A stretch of 64,000 bases of DNA from Photobacterium proteolyticum (GCF_001939735.1 NZ_MJIL01000101.1:1-64000); one strand, 5' to 3'; shown: positions 16,654 to 27,057, numbered from the stretch's first letter. Program-made: numbers and translations. The notes: a model not told the origin generated them from the sequence alone.

Positions 16654-17502
16654 ATGTATGCCAATAAAATCAGATGGTTGCTGCTTTTTTTTGCTTTTCT
16701 CCTTAGTTATACGACCTCTGCTTATGCAGTGAACTGGCGCATGACGCTCGGCGGGCATGATTTTATTGTTGAGCAGGCTGATTCGCACACTTTCGGAGTC
16801 GGAATCGGTGTCTTGGCTTCCTATGAAACGAGCACCGATATCCTGCTGAGCGGACGCGTAAATACGTATGTTGATGTCGATAATGACGAACTAGACCCTG
16901 ATCATATTCCTGTTTGGTTTCAGTCAGAGTTTCTTGTCAACGGTGAGCTTACCGAGTTATCTGATCGGGCTGCCATAGATTGGTTTGTCGGCCTTGATGA
17001 CAGGCGCAATACCGTCAGTTCTGTCGAAAAACAGCATAAGCTGATGCCGGGTATTGACATAGGCTGGAGCAGCCCGGTTTATGATGCTGGTGTAAAAGCT
17101 TCCGCAGGATATTACTTCCTGGAGATTGATGATGATGTTCCGAGGACTCGGGGCTATGATCGTGGTGGGTTGCGGAATGAAACATCCGCAGGTTCATTGC
17201 AGCTTTATGCTGGTATTGAGCTAGGCTCAAGTGTGAACTTGTATGCTTTTGCCCAGCAATGGCATGACGGTGATGACTGGCTGGAAAATAAATTTGTCAT
17301 GACCTTTGCCTATAATGCTAACCATTGGCTGAAGGGGGGCTGGTTTGAAGGTGGTCAGCTGGTGCTTGATATTGAGCATACTGAATACAACCTGGCCCCC
17401 TATGATAACAGGCTGGCAGATGATCCTGATTACCTGCCGGTTTTACCCTGGGATAATGATACTTTTGTCAGCGTGCACATAGATTTTCCGCTGAGCTGGT
17501 GA
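16654..17502 (+). CDS. Putative outer-membrane beta-barrel protein
   Basis: A 282-residue exported protein. Residues 1-26 form a signal peptide (basic start, long hydrophobic core W-L-L-L-F-F-A-F-L-L, cleavage after A-Y-A). The rest alternates polar and hydrophobic residues, is rich in Gly, Asp and aromatic residues, and ends in P-L-S-W, an aromatic C terminus as used for barrel assembly. No family was recognised. The ATG at 16654 was chosen over a GTG at 16642 because it directly precedes the signal peptide and GTGAG lies before it. It is divergent from the radical SAM gene with 235 bp between. Confidence 0.7.
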   Translation: MYANKIRWLLLFFAFLLSYTTSAYAVNWRMTLGGHDFIVEQADSHTFGVGIGVLASYETSTDILLSGRVNTYVDVDNDELDPDHIPVWFQSEFLVNGELTELSDRAAIDWFVGLDDRRNTVSSVEKQHKLMPGIDIGWSSPVYDAGVKASAGYYFLEIDDDVPRTRGYDRGGLRNETSAGSLQLYAGIELGSSVNLYAFAQQWHDGDDWLENKFVMTFAYNANHWLKGGWFEGGQLVLDIEHTEYNLAPYDNRLADDPDYLPVLPWDNDTFVSVHIDFPLSW

Positions 17503-17530
17503 AGGTGTGTTCATTGTTCTGATGCAGAAG

Positions 17531-18934
17531 CTATACCTCCAAATCTTTCATTAAGCTTTCCAGTACATCGGCCTGTTGGTAGAGGCGGTGTATCTCTTCG
17601 GTAGACTGAGTCACCATATCAGCAACCTGGCGAGATTGTTCCCTAACTTGCTCTACATCAGAGGCAATGTTGTCAGCAACAGCCCCTTGTTCTTCAGCGG
17701 CTGCAGCGATTTCTATGCTTCGACCAGAAATAGACTGATTTTTTGCTGAGATCTGGTCAATATCCTGATTAACCGAGCTCATCATTTTTTCACTGGATTC
17801 AGCATTGCTTACTGTGTGCTGCATTACTTTCATCAAACGTTGGCTGTTGCTTTGCAGCGCTTCAATCATTTGCTGAATTTCTACCGTAGCATTCTGTGTT
17901 CGGCTGGCCAGAGTGCGAACTTCATCAGCAACCACTGCAAACCCTCGGCCTTGTTCTCCGGCTCGGGCTGCTTCAATGGCGGCGTTAAGAGCCAATAAGT
18001 TAGTTTGCTCTGAGATAGCACTAATCGTGGCTACTACGTCATCGATCTGGGCGGCGTTACTGTCTAGCTCCTTAACGGCCTTAGAGGCAGAATTGATCTC
18101 GGTGCCTAGCTGGTTAATGGCAGAGAGAGTGGTTATGACTTGTGTTTGGCCTTGGGTTGTTAGCTGTGCCGCCTCACGAGTTTGACTGGATGTGTCATGG
18201 GCATGGCTGGCTACTTCGCGAACTGAGCTAGCCATTTGTTCTGTGGCACTGGCTAGAGAATCGATCCGCTCTTGCTGCTGTAGGGTTAAGGTTTCGTTGT
18301 CATTACTGCGCTGGCGAAGCTCGGAGCTGATTTGTTGGATCAACGCAATGGCTTCCTGAGTCGCAATAACCAGTTTGTGTTCACGCTCAGACACGCGGTC
18401 GACTGTTCTGGCGATGAGGTTAAAGTCATTTCGTGCTGGAGCATGGTTGATTCGATAAGAAAGATCACCATTAGCCAGACGTGTCACTGCATCATAGATA
18501 TTGTAAAGGGCGCCGCCCATAAAGGTCATGATGTAGTAGAGACACATAATAATAAAAAGGCATGCAGCAACAATAATAGCTGAGTGGCTAATTGTGAGAG
18601 CAGAAAGTAGATTGGGCTGTTCGGTGATCGTTAGCTGATAGTCAGAATTTGCCACTTGAGCGGTATACTTGCCGCTAAAGCCAACCTGAATGTTGCTGCC
18701 TGCCAGGACACGGGTTACGTCACTCTGGGTTAAATTAGTCTGGGATATAAGGGTCGCGACGGTTTCCATTTCTTGTCGCAATATCTGGTTTTGTTGGTTT
18801 TCTGCCGCATCAATCAGAGTTGCGCTAACAACAATAATAGCAAGGAGCGGGGCAAAAAAGAGGATTAAAAAATTCTCCCTAATTGTCACATTGATTAGGT
18901 GTTTATCTATCCAGCGGAATGCAATCTCTTTCAT
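17531..18934 (-). CDS. Methyl-accepting chemotaxis protein
   Basis: A 467-residue receptor. The first membrane helix is at about 21-43 ([15 protein letters not shown]). A short periplasmic part of about 75 residues follows, then a second helix near 117-140, a HAMP domain ([14 protein letters not shown]) and a long coiled signalling domain. The conserved hairpin tip is [19 protein letters not shown] near 315. It would signal to CheA/CheW. It is divergent from a paralogue at 19311 with the same short sensor layout. The ligand is unknown. Confidence 0.92.
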   Translation of the reverse strand: MKEIAFRWIDKHLINVTIRENFLILFFAPLLAIIVVSATLIDAAENQQNQILRQEMETVATLISQTNLTQSDVTRVLAGSNIQVGFSGKYTAQVANSDYQLTITEQPNLLSALTISHSAIIVAACLFIIMCLYYIMTFMGGALYNIYDAVTRLANGDLSYRINHAPARNDFNLIARTVDRVSEREHKLVIATQEAIALIQQISSELRQRSNDNETLTLQQQERIDSLASATEQMASSVREVASHAHDTSSQTREAAQLTTQGQTQVITTLSAINQLGTEINSASKAVKELDSNAAQIDDVVATISAISEQTNLLALNAAIEAARAGEQGRGFAVVADEVRTLASRTQNATVEIQQMIEALQSNSQRLMKVMQHTVSNAESSEKMMSSVNQDIDQISAKNQSISGRSIEIAAAAEEQGAVADNIASDVEQVREQSRQVADMVTQSTEEIHRLYQQADVLESLMKDLEV

Positions 18935-19310
18935 CTTTATGTCCTGGTGGCAGCAAGGAGTACAGCTTGTATAAGTGGTCGTTATTATGAGTGAAACAGA
19001 ATTCCAATAATGTTGAAAGGGGTGATCTAGATCACGTTGGGGGAGAATGAATGGTTAGAGATTTTGGTGTTGAATAAGGTTGCTTGTTTGCTGTAAGTGG
19101 GGGGGGAGGAGGTTTCATCCAGAGGGTTCACAGCTCAGATAAGCTATTTCACTAGATATGTCGATAAGACATGCCTCATGGCAATATTGTGATCGCGGTC
19201 TATATTCCTTGAAAATATTGTCAGGCTCGTCAATAAATTACCTGTTGTATATCACAACAAATTTCTTCAACTGTTACCATAACGTTTTAGGCTTATTACA
19301 TGGTATCACG
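18935..19310. other. Divergent promoter region between two chemoreceptor genes
   Basis: This 376-bp gap has no gene. It holds a near-ideal CRP site (19022-19035) and a run of G around 19100. A longer open frame reaches back to 19158, but alignment with the paralogue places the true start at 19311. Confidence 0.6.
19022..19035. promoter_or_regulatory. Near-consensus CRP (cAMP receptor protein) binding site
   Basis: GTGATCTAGATCAC is a perfect 14-base dyad identical to the core of the ideal E. coli CRP site (TGTGATCTAGATCACA). The flanking bases differ from consensus (G in place of T and A). It lies 88 bases from the start codon of the minus-strand receptor and 276 from the plus-strand one, so it is better placed for the former. 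Confidence 0.7.
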
Positions 19311-20771
19311 ATGAGAGAAGTTGAATTCAGGACCGTTGATCGTCTGTTTATCAAAATGTCTATCAATGACAAATTTTGGGTATTGTTTTTGGCAATAGCC
19401 GCAGTTGTTGTTGGTGTGTCAGGCAGTCAGTATTATTCTGCATTATCTCGTATCGAAGCCGCCTCTGTTCAGCGCGTTGAGGCGCAGGTCGAAGCGTCGG
19501 TTAATACGTTGCAGGTAGCAGGGCTTACTCGTCAAGAACAAGAACAGGCGCTGTCGAAGCAAAATATTAAGCTGGTCTCTTCTTCAGCCGGATCTTCACG
19601 TGATAACGATGTGATCACTGCATCTGCACCTGTGCCGGGCGGCGGTTATGCAGTGTTGACCCAACCTGCCGGTGCTGTTGAAACCGAAGCTAAAGGGCAG
19701 GCTTTCTCCCACTTTATTTATTCTTTATTGACGCTGGCACCGATTGCACTGATTTGTTATTGGCTGGCTACTTTCCTAGGTGGCGCATTGTGGGTGATGC
19801 ACCAGGCAACACGCCGTATTGCTGAAGGTGATCTGACTTCTCGTTTGGGATTCCATGTTGGCCGGGATGAGTTTGGTATCATTGGTTTTGAGCTTGATCG
19901 TACGATGGATACCCTTAGTGAGCTGGTTGAAACAGTAAAAGGTAGCTCGGCCACTTTACACAATACGGCTGCGACATTTGGCCAGGAAGCGCAGAACTCT
20001 GAGCAACAGATTAACCAGCAGTATGCATCTGTAGATTCAGTTGCAACCGCGATGGAAGAGATGACGGCTTCAGCCAAAGATATTGCCAGTATCTCAGTGC
20101 AGGCAAATGATCGATTTGACGAAGATACCGCGAAGCTGCAGCAGAGTAATGAGAAGGTGCAGAATGCTATCGTGGTAATTACCAAGCTGTCTGAACAGAC
20201 CGATGCAGCATCGGCGACTGTTAGTAGCCTGAACGAGAAGGCGACGGAAATCAACGAGGTGATTACAACGATCAACGCTATTTCTGAGCAGACCAACTTG
20301 CTGGCATTGAATGCGGCAATTGAAGCGGCGAGGGCCGGTGAGCAAGGCCGCGGGTTTGCTGTTGTTGCTGACGAGGTACGTACGTTGGCAGGACGCACCC
20401 AGCAGGCGACGGTCGAGATCCAGTCAATGATCGACAAGCTCCAGGCTGAAACCAACGGTATTTCGCAAATTACGTCAGAGACTTTGGAGCAGGCTTACCA
20501 GAGCCGCGAGGTGATCACTGAAATCGGTGCAGACGTTAACTATATTGCCGAGTCATCCAAGCTGGTGATGGATATGAGTGCCCAGATAGCTACAGCTGCC
20601 GAGCAGCAGACGGCGGTGGCCAATGATATTGCCTCTGAGCTGCATGATATTCGTAATCAATCGAGTGTGATCCGCTCTGTGACCGAACAGTCTGTTGCCA
20701 GTGTGCAGGAGCTGTCTGATGCGTCTCAGTCGTTGGGGCGAATTCTGGAAAAATACCGTACAGCCAATTAA
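19311..20771 (+). CDS. Methyl-accepting chemotaxis protein
   Basis: A 486-residue receptor, paralogue of the one at 17531. The start at 19311 gives [14 protein letters not shown], which lines up with the paralogue's [14 protein letters not shown], so the longer frame from 19158 is not used. It has a first membrane helix ([14 protein letters not shown]), a short periplasmic part, a second helix, HAMP ([11 protein letters not shown]) and a signalling domain with the [16 protein letters not shown] hairpin. A terminator follows. The ligand is unknown. Confidence 0.92.
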   Translation: MREVEFRTVDRLFIKMSINDKFWVLFLAIAAVVVGVSGSQYYSALSRIEAASVQRVEAQVEASVNTLQVAGLTRQEQEQALSKQNIKLVSSSAGSSRDNDVITASAPVPGGGYAVLTQPAGAVETEAKGQAFSHFIYSLLTLAPIALICYWLATFLGGALWVMHQATRRIAEGDLTSRLGFHVGRDEFGIIGFELDRTMDTLSELVETVKGSSATLHNTAATFGQEAQNSEQQINQQYASVDSVATAMEEMTASAKDIASISVQANDRFDEDTAKLQQSNEKVQNAIVVITKLSEQTDAASATVSSLNEKATEINEVITTINAISEQTNLLALNAAIEAARAGEQGRGFAVVADEVRTLAGRTQQATVEIQSMIDKLQAETNGISQITSETLEQAYQSREVITEIGADVNYIAESSKLVMDMSAQIATAAEQQTAVANDIASELHDIRNQSSVIRSVTEQSVASVQELSDASQSLGRILEKYRTAN

Positions 20772-20798
20772 GCCTATTTTTTCAGCAATTGCATAAAC

Positions 20799-20833
20799 AA
20801 ATGCCAGCCGATTTAAACCGGCTGGCATTTTTG
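20799..20833 (+). terminator. Rho-independent terminator
   Basis: AAATGCCAGCCG (20799-20810) and CGGCTGGCATTT (20819-20830) form a perfect stem of about 12 bp with further T following. It ends the chemoreceptor gene. Confidence 0.85.
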
Positions 20834-21044
20834 TTTGCATCTACAATTAGCCTCTAAGATAAATAGCTAATGCAAATCAGTGATATACCAAATTGTTACA
20901 TAAATTGTAGGTGAATATGCATGGTTAGTATGAACTGAGTCACTGCAGGAGTGCGGGTTGCTTGCTAGTCTGAATAGGTGACCTGCAATTTTTCGTCTGG
21001 TTACAACGCGTTAATACATGATGTATTTACAGAGGGGACGGCTT

Positions 21045-21551
21045 ATGAATATTCAGTTGACAATAACTATTGCGGGTCAGGATCACCCTCAATTAATTAA
21101 TCAACTTGCAGCTAAAACCCATGAGCTGGGAGGAAAGTGGTTGGTGAGTAAAATCAACCGCTTGGATAACCAGATAGTTGGTCTTATCAAGGTCGACATT
21201 CCTGCAGAAACGGCAGCTATGCTCAAAGAGGCATTTAATCGCCTGACTGATCTGAATGTACGTATTATTGAAGCGCCTCAGGCTGCGCCAAAGGGTAGTG
21301 TCGAGTCGTTGAAACTAAAAGTAGAGTCCAGTGATAGGCCGGGGATCGTCAACGACATTACTAATATCCTGGATGATATTGGGATCGAGATCGTCAAAAT
21401 TGAAAACTACCGGATCGGTGTTGCGGATCTTGGTCAGGCCCTGTTTATTGCTGAGTTGATGGTAGAGGTACCGAGCGAGGTCAATGTTGACCAGTTGCTT
21501 GAGGCCGTTCAGCAAGTTGAAGAAGACATGCGGGTCAGTGTGGTTGAGTAA
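21045..21551 (+). CDS. ACT-domain protein, GcvR-like (glycine cleavage repressor type)
   Basis: A 168-residue protein with two ACT domains. The first begins L-T-I-T-I-A-G-Q-D-H-P-Q-L-I-N-Q-L-A and the second L-K-V-E-S-S-D-R-P-G-I-V-N-D-I. GcvR-type proteins bind glycine and modulate GcvA control of the glycine cleavage genes; no DNA-binding domain is present here. The start at 21045 was preferred to 21018 because AGAGGGG lies 9-14 bases upstream. It is a single-gene unit between two terminators. GcvR proper is usually a little longer, so the exact role is open. Confidence 0.75.
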   Translation: MNIQLTITIAGQDHPQLINQLAAKTHELGGKWLVSKINRLDNQIVGLIKVDIPAETAAMLKEAFNRLTDLNVRIIEAPQAAPKGSVESLKLKVESSDRPGIVNDITNILDDIGIEIVKIENYRIGVADLGQALFIAELMVEVPSEVNVDQLLEAVQQVEEDMRVSVVE

Positions 21552-21615
21552 GGAGCTCTATTCCGGAGCCCTATAACTCACTATAAAAATGTCTCGTCCT
21601 GTAATTTTTGAAAAT

Positions 21616-21640
21616 AAAGGCTCACCTCGGTGAGCCTTTT
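21616..21640. terminator. Bidirectional terminator
   Basis: AAAGGCTCACC (21616-21626) and GGTGAGCCTTT (21629-21639) form a tight stem. T runs on the plus strand and A-rich sequence on the left serve both the ACT gene and the convergent RND operon, which ends at 21674. Confidence 0.8.
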
Positions 21641-21673
21641 GCTTGTGTTTCGTATTATCCGTTCATAGCTTGA

Positions 21674-24600
21674 TTAAGCCGATGCCAGGCTTGGCTCAGC
21701 TGTCATTTGCTGACGTGCTGGTGGCCGAATGCGGTAAAGCAATGCATACAGAACCGGTACCACAACCAGGGTGAGGATAGTGGCAAAGCCGAGACCGAAC
21801 ATAATGGTAATCGCCATCGAGCCGAAAAACGCATCGGTAACCAGCGGGATCAAGCCGAGAATGGTGGTGAAGGCGGCCATACTGACTGGTCTGACACGGC
21901 TGATGGCACTATCGACGACTGCCTGATAAGGTGCCTTGCCTGATGCCATCTCGAGGTTGATCTGATCCATCAGTACAATACCGTTTTTCAGTACCATGCC
22001 GCTCAGGCTCAGTAGCCCTAGTAAGGCGGTGAAGCTAAATGGCATATTGGTGCTTAACAGGCCGACAGTGACACCGACGATAGACAGTGGCACGGTAAAC
22101 CAGATCACCAATGGCTTTTTCACCGAGTTAAAGAGAAATACGGTGATGATGAACATGAACAGGTAACCCATCGGCAGTGAGCTGAATAGTGCTTCCTGAG
22201 CATCACCTGATGCCTCGAACTCTCCGCCCCAATCCAATGAGTAGCCAGCCGGCAGAGCAATCGCCTCGACTTGCGGGCGTACCCGGGCAAAGACTGTCGC
22301 CGCGGTTTCGTCACCCAGAATATTATGGTCAGCCAAAACAGTCAGGGTACGCTTTCTGTCTTTGCGCTGGATCAGTGGTTCGCTCCAGTCCAGCGAGATT
22401 GTATTTACCACCTGCTGAATCGGCACATAGCTTTGCAGTGTCGGGCTCCACAGCTTAAGGTTTTGCGATGTTTCGTAGTTGACGCGCTCATCCTCCGGCA
22501 GGCGGATCACTATTGGCAGCAACTGGGTGCCGTCACGGAACAAGCCGATTTGGTTGCCGCCGAACGCCATTTGCAGGGTATTGGCCAGATCGGTTTTTGA
22601 AATCCCCAATCGACGGGCTTGAGACTCGTTAAACTGCGGTACCAACTCCTTGGTACGTTCACGCCAGTCATGGCGGATATTACGCGTTCCCGGATCTGCG
22701 CGGAAAATATCCTCAACCTGGGCGGCGTACTGGCGCAGGACTGTCGGATCAGCTCCAATCAGTCGGGCTTCGATTTTCGAAGCCGGAGACGGGCCGATTT
22801 CCATCATTCTGAACTGGAACATCACCCGGTTAAACTGGATTCGTAGCTCACTATCGAGCTGTTTCATTATCGGAAGTTGTTGCTCACGATCGCGAATTCG
22901 TACCTGTAGCTGAGCAAAGGCTTCATAGCTTTTTTCCGGACTGTAAGTCAGGCTGAATCGTTGCAGACCCTGACCTGTTGTCGAAGAGACGAACTCCACC
23001 TCCGGAATGGCCTGAATATACGCTTCTACTTTTTGCACTTGCTGGTAGGTGGTGTGAATGTCAGTGCCTTCCGGCATCCACATATCGACATAGAATATCG
23101 GAGTATTGGCGGGCGGGAAGAAGGCGTTTTTTACATAGCCAAAGCTAAATACCGAGCCGACAAGCAGGCTTATCATTAAGGCGATAGTCAGCATGCGGAA
23201 GCGTAGGCAAAGACGTAGCAAGCCATTGAACAGGTTAAATATAACGCCCTGATAGGCATCAATTTCTTCGCTATTCTCCTCGCCATTTTCCTTGTTATGG
23301 CCTGTTTGTGTGGTCTTGTTTTCCTTGAGCAGTAGATCGGCAAGAAACGGTGTTAAGGTGATGGCCGTGATCCAGCTCAGGAACAAGGAGAAGCACAATA
23401 CCCAGAACAGTGAACCCATGAATTCACCCGTAGCATCCGGCGATAGGCCGATAGGCGCAAATGCCGTAATGGCGATCACTGTTGCACCAAGTAGCGGCCA
23501 GCGTGTCTGCTGGACAATATCAACGGCGGCTTGAAGCTTGGTTCGGCCCCGCTTGAGCCCGACAAGGATCCCCTCGACGACGACAATGGCGTTATCAACC
23601 AGCATACCCAAGGCAATAATCAAGGCTCCCAGAGAGATCCGCTGGAGCTCGATATCGGATAGCTTCATTAAGATGAAGGTACCGAAAACAGTCAATAGCA
23701 GTACCAGGCCAATGATGATCCCGCTGCGCAGCCCCATGGTAAAAAGCAGAACAACAATGACAATACCGACAGCCTGTGCAAGGCTGATGATAAAGCCGTT
23801 GACGGATTTATTGACTTCCTTGGCCTGGTTATAGAGGGTATGAATTTCGATGCCAGCAGGCTTGATGCTTTCAAGCTCCTGCAGGCGCTGATCAAGCTGC
23901 TTGCCTACCTCAACGACATTGACACCGCTAGAGAAGGAGATCCCCAGATTGATAGCCGGCTGGCCGTTAAAATTGATGAGGTTAGATGGTTTTTCGACGA
24001 TATCCCGGTTGATAGTGGCAACATCCTTCAGCCGGATCAGGTTACCGGTATCGCGACCATGAATGATCAGGTTCTCGTAGGTTTCCACTGAGTTGAGAGA
24101 GCCTGAAGGACGGATATTCAGTGACTCACCATTGAGGGTAATATCGCCAGCGCTGATCACCTCGTTCTGCTGGCTAAGCAGGCCAATTACGGTATTGAGA
24201 TCCAGATTTAGGGCAGCAAGACGTTTCATCGACAGCTCGACAAACAATTGTTCCTGCTGATCGCCGGCTATGCTGACCTTACCAACACCCTCGACCAGTT
24301 CCAGTTCACGGGATAGGTAATCGATGTAGCGTTTTAGCTCAACATAGGAGTAATCATCGCCAGTGATCATCAGCATGATGCCAAATACATCACCAAAGTC
24401 GTCCATGATCTGAACCGGTTGCACGCCCGGAGGTAATGACGGCTGGAGATCATTGACCTTGCGGCGCAGTTCATCCCAGATCTGCGGCAGGATATCCGGG
24501 CCATAGTCCATTTTCATACTGACCATGATCTGGGACATTCCGGCTGAGGAGGTCGAGGTGATGGTATCGACGTACGGTAGTTGTCGAATTGCTTTTTCTA

Positions 24601-24799
24601 GCGGATAGGTTAGCTCTTCTTCGACTTCCATGGAGGTTGCTCCCGGATAGGTCGCAATTACCATGGCATCCTTGATGGTGAAAGCAGGGTCCTCAAGCCT
24701 TCCCAGACCGTTAAAGGAAACGACGCCACCGATCGTGAGGATCAACAGGAACATCCAGCTGATCACCTTGTTGCGGATAGAGTATTCAGCAATGTTCAC
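21674..24799 (-). CDS. RND-family efflux pump permease
   Basis: A 1041-residue inner-membrane proton-driven pump of the RND superfamily, full length. The N terminus M-N-I-A-E-Y-S-I-R-N is followed by the first helix, a large periplasmic loop, the central helices with the proton-relay aspartates in L-G-M-L-V-D-N-A-I-V-V-V-E (about 400), a second periplasmic loop and a final helix group. It is last in an operon after two adaptor lipoproteins; its start overlaps the preceding stop by 4 bases. Two adaptors with one pump recall the Vibrio VexIJK/VmeGHI systems. No TolC-like gene is linked, so it probably uses a TolC made elsewhere. Substrates are unknown. Confidence 0.92.
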   Translation of the reverse strand: MNIAEYSIRNKVISWMFLLILTIGGVVSFNGLGRLEDPAFTIKDAMVIATYPGATSMEVEEELTYPLEKAIRQLPYVDTITSTSSAGMSQIMVSMKMDYGPDILPQIWDELRRKVNDLQPSLPPGVQPVQIMDDFGDVFGIMLMITGDDYSYVELKRYIDYLSRELELVEGVGKVSIAGDQQEQLFVELSMKRLAALNLDLNTVIGLLSQQNEVISAGDITLNGESLNIRPSGSLNSVETYENLIIHGRDTGNLIRLKDVATINRDIVEKPSNLINFNGQPAINLGISFSSGVNVVEVGKQLDQRLQELESIKPAGIEIHTLYNQAKEVNKSVNGFIISLAQAVGIVIVVLLFTMGLRSGIIIGLVLLLTVFGTFILMKLSDIELQRISLGALIIALGMLVDNAIVVVEGILVGLKRGRTKLQAAVDIVQQTRWPLLGATVIAITAFAPIGLSPDATGEFMGSLFWVLCFSLFLSWITAITLTPFLADLLLKENKTTQTGHNKENGEENSEEIDAYQGVIFNLFNGLLRLCLRFRMLTIALMISLLVGSVFSFGYVKNAFFPPANTPIFYVDMWMPEGTDIHTTYQQVQKVEAYIQAIPEVEFVSSTTGQGLQRFSLTYSPEKSYEAFAQLQVRIRDREQQLPIMKQLDSELRIQFNRVMFQFRMMEIGPSPASKIEARLIGADPTVLRQYAAQVEDIFRADPGTRNIRHDWRERTKELVPQFNESQARRLGISKTDLANTLQMAFGGNQIGLFRDGTQLLPIVIRLPEDERVNYETSQNLKLWSPTLQSYVPIQQVVNTISLDWSEPLIQRKDRKRTLTVLADHNILGDETAATVFARVRPQVEAIALPAGYSLDWGGEFEASGDAQEALFSSLPMGYLFMFIITVFLFNSVKKPLVIWFTVPLSIVGVTVGLLSTNMPFSFTALLGLLSLSGMVLKNGIVLMDQINLEMASGKAPYQAVVDSAISRVRPVSMAAFTTILGLIPLVTDAFFGSMAITIMFGLGFATILTLVVVPVLYALLYRIRPPARQQMTAEPSLASA

Positions 24800-25869
24800 A
24801 GATTTTGCTCCTGTTGTACGGTTGTGACGGGCTGTCCTTCTCTCAGCTGGGCCTGTCCGGAGGTAATAATTTGATCGCCGAGGTTAACGCCTTGGGCTAT
24901 TAGCACACCTGATGTATGTATTTGGCTAACCTCAACCTGTGACTGATAGGCTTTGTCTTGTTTGACTTTCCAAACCACAAATTGGCCTGGTTCAGTGGCC
25001 GGTACCACGGCAGTCATCGGTACCCGGTAACCATCGGCACTGCTCAATCCGGCCTGATTAAGATCAACCTTAACCGTGGCGGCAGTACCGGGCAGGATAG
25101 GGGGCTGGGTCTGCGGCATGCTCAGCCAGGCGTCAAAGCTCATTCCCTGAGGTGTTGGCTCGGAGGTGTGCTCAAGGTAGTCCATCGCATAAGCCTGCTT
25201 ATTGCCGGCGAAGTAAGCGGTGGGCTGATAGTCTCCGCCTTGGTTCTGAGGATTAAACCGGGCCAGCAGGCTGTCAGGGACCTGGAGTTTCACATACAGC
25301 TGGTCGATTTGGTAAAGCTCGATAACGGTTTCACCCGGTGCGACGCTTTCGAAGGTTTCTTTTGTTGTATGACTAACTTGGCCGGCAAAAGGGGCATACA
25401 GTTTGGAGTCATTGAGCTGTTTTTTTACCAGCTGATGATTCGCCTTGGCTTTTTTGTAGTTTGCCTGTAGTTCGTCGAATTCAGCCTGAGAGATCAGCTT
25501 CTTGCCCAGCAAGCGCTGCGCCCGGGTCAATTGGCGATAGGAAAGATCATGCTGGGCAATGGCATCTTCCAGTCTCTGGATCAGTTTGCGATTGTCGAGT
25601 CGGGCCAGTAACTGCCCTCGCTTGACTTGCTGCCCGGGTTTGACCATTAGCTCGGTGATTTCGCCTTCGACCGGGAAGGATAACGGGGTAAGTTCCGCTG
25701 CCACAACCTGGCCATTGAATTCGCGGGTGTTAATCGACACAGGCTCTTCCAGTGTGATGGTTGAAATAACCAAGGGAACACGTTGCGTTTCTTCCTGCTC
25801 GCCCTGGCAGCCGGCCATAACCAAAGCTGAAAGGCACAGGGCGGCTAATTTTGAGTATGTCTTTATCAT
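24796..25869 (-). CDS. RND efflux periplasmic adaptor lipoprotein (second of two)
   Basis: A 357-residue membrane-fusion protein. The signal ends in a lipobox (L-V-M-A-G-C, Cys21), so it is anchored by lipid. The lipoyl half-motif (V-V-A-A-E-L-T-P-L-S-F), G-Q-Q-V-K-R-G-Q-L-L-A-R-L-D, the alpha-hairpin (70-150) and L-Y-A-P-F-A-G-Q-V identify the HlyD/AcrA-type fold. It links the pump to the outer-membrane channel. It starts within one base of the stop of the first adaptor and overlaps the pump gene by 4 bases, so the three are translationally coupled. Confidence 0.9.
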   Translation of the reverse strand: MIKTYSKLAALCLSALVMAGCQGEQEETQRVPLVISTITLEEPVSINTREFNGQVVAAELTPLSFPVEGEITELMVKPGQQVKRGQLLARLDNRKLIQRLEDAIAQHDLSYRQLTRAQRLLGKKLISQAEFDELQANYKKAKANHQLVKKQLNDSKLYAPFAGQVSHTTKETFESVAPGETVIELYQIDQLYVKLQVPDSLLARFNPQNQGGDYQPTAYFAGNKQAYAMDYLEHTSEPTPQGMSFDAWLSMPQTQPPILPGTAATVKVDLNQAGLSSADGYRVPMTAVVPATEPGQFVVWKVKQDKAYQSQVEVSQIHTSGVLIAQGVNLGDQIITSGQAQLREGQPVTTVQQEQNL

Positions 25870-26975
25870 TAGATCCCCCCTTCTTTTTCCCAGCCACGGA
25901 TTTGCTGGTTATGCTGGAGCATTTTGGCACCGGCTGTAACGATACGATCGCCAGCGTTTACTCCGCCAATAACATACCCCTGGGCATCCAGTTCGACAGT
26001 AATTGCCTCCAGTTGGTTGGTATCAGGCTGAATCCGCCAGACCTGGGCCGGCATAGTGAATTCGTTAATATCATCGGTGGCAGAGGGTTTGGTTATGAAA
26101 GCCCCTTCCGGCAACAAGATAGCAGCAGGAGCAGCGCTGCCTTGTTTGATATGCGCAACACCTGACATGCCCGGCAAAATATTGAGTGTTGCTGGGCGGT
26201 TGACGGTCAGTGTCACGTTGTAGCTGTTGGTATCAGGATCGGGCTGGGTAGCAATCTCTTTGAAACTAGCCGGTAGCGTTAGGCCCGGAAAGTTGTCCAG
26301 TTTGACGCTCAGCATGTTTTCATTAAGACGCTGCGCTTTTAATTGCTCGGCAATAGGAACCGGAATATTAAACTGCACATCAAACTGTTTGTTGCTCAAT
26401 AGGTTCAGTACTGGTTGGTTGGCTGCAGCAAATTGGTGTGATTTGGCATGGGTTAGCGAGACAATACCGTCAAACGGTGCCTGCAGCTTTGTATGTGACA
26501 AGTCGGTTGTTGCCTGCTCTAGGTTTGCTTTGGCGGCCTTGTAGGCAGCATAAGTTTGATCGTATTGCGCCTGGCTTATCAAACGGTTGGCAATAAGCTG
26601 CTCGGCACGAGCCAGCTTGGCCTGCTGCAGTTCAAACTCTGCCTGGCTGCTGGTGACGGCAAGCTGATAATTTTCCTTGTCCATGGTTGCCAGAACATCG
26701 CCTGCCTCGACGGTTTGCCCCATCTTTACGTTAACAGCATCTATTTTGCCGCTGATTTGAAAGGCGAGTTTTGCGTGCTCGGTGGCGTTTACCTGAGCGA
26801 CAAAGCGGTATTCATTGCCTTTTTCTGCGGCAGGTATTTCCATCACTCTGACCGGTACAACCGTTTCTTGAATGACATCTGATTGGGCGGGCTTACAACC
26901 CTGTAGTACGAGCACTGCGCCAAATAAAGCAGTTATCATACTGATTTTTAAGGTGATAAAGCGTTTGCCTTTCAT
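25869..26975 (-). CDS. RND efflux periplasmic adaptor lipoprotein (first of two)
   Basis: A 368-residue membrane-fusion protein with lipobox L-V-L-Q-G-C about 25 residues from the start. A-K-L-A-F-Q-I-S-G-K-I, G-D-V-L-A-T-M-D and L-Q-A-P-F-D-G-I-V mark the lipoyl and hairpin parts. The start at 26975 was preferred to 27065 because GGAG lies 6-7 bases upstream and the signal peptide begins there; the longer frame would cross the palindromic operator at 27058. It is the first gene of the operon, divergent from the TetR gene. Confidence 0.9.
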   Translation of the reverse strand: MKGKRFITLKISMITALFGAVLVLQGCKPAQSDVIQETVVPVRVMEIPAAEKGNEYRFVAQVNATEHAKLAFQISGKIDAVNVKMGQTVEAGDVLATMDKENYQLAVTSSQAEFELQQAKLARAEQLIANRLISQAQYDQTYAAYKAAKANLEQATTDLSHTKLQAPFDGIVSLTHAKSHQFAAANQPVLNLLSNKQFDVQFNIPVPIAEQLKAQRLNENMLSVKLDNFPGLTLPASFKEIATQPDPDTNSYNVTLTVNRPATLNILPGMSGVAHIKQGSAAPAAILLPEGAFITKPSATDDINEFTMPAQVWRIQPDTNQLEAITVELDAQGYVIGGVNAGDRIVTAGAKMLQHNQQIRGWEKEGGI

Positions 26976-27017
26976 CCTGAACTCCAAAGAGTGGGTGATA
27001 TTTATTTTGCTATCCAT

Positions 27018-27030
27018 TTGTGCAGTATAT
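27018..27030. promoter_or_regulatory. Second half-site of the TetR operator
   Basis: The run TGTGCAGTATA, a few bases into this interval, repeats one arm of the palindrome at 27058-27073, about 45 bases nearer the efflux operon. It could be an auxiliary site for the same regulator. Confidence 0.4.
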
Positions 27031-27057
27031 TTGTCGGGTAAGGTGATTTCAAGTATG

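Noticed and set aside
19158-19310. Extra 51 N-terminal residues on the plus-strand chemoreceptor
   Set aside because: The paralogue aligns from the ATG at 19311, and the extra part has no membrane or domain character.
23292-23834. Antisense open frames within the RND permease gene
   Set aside because: They lie opposite the conserved membrane helices and lack start signals.
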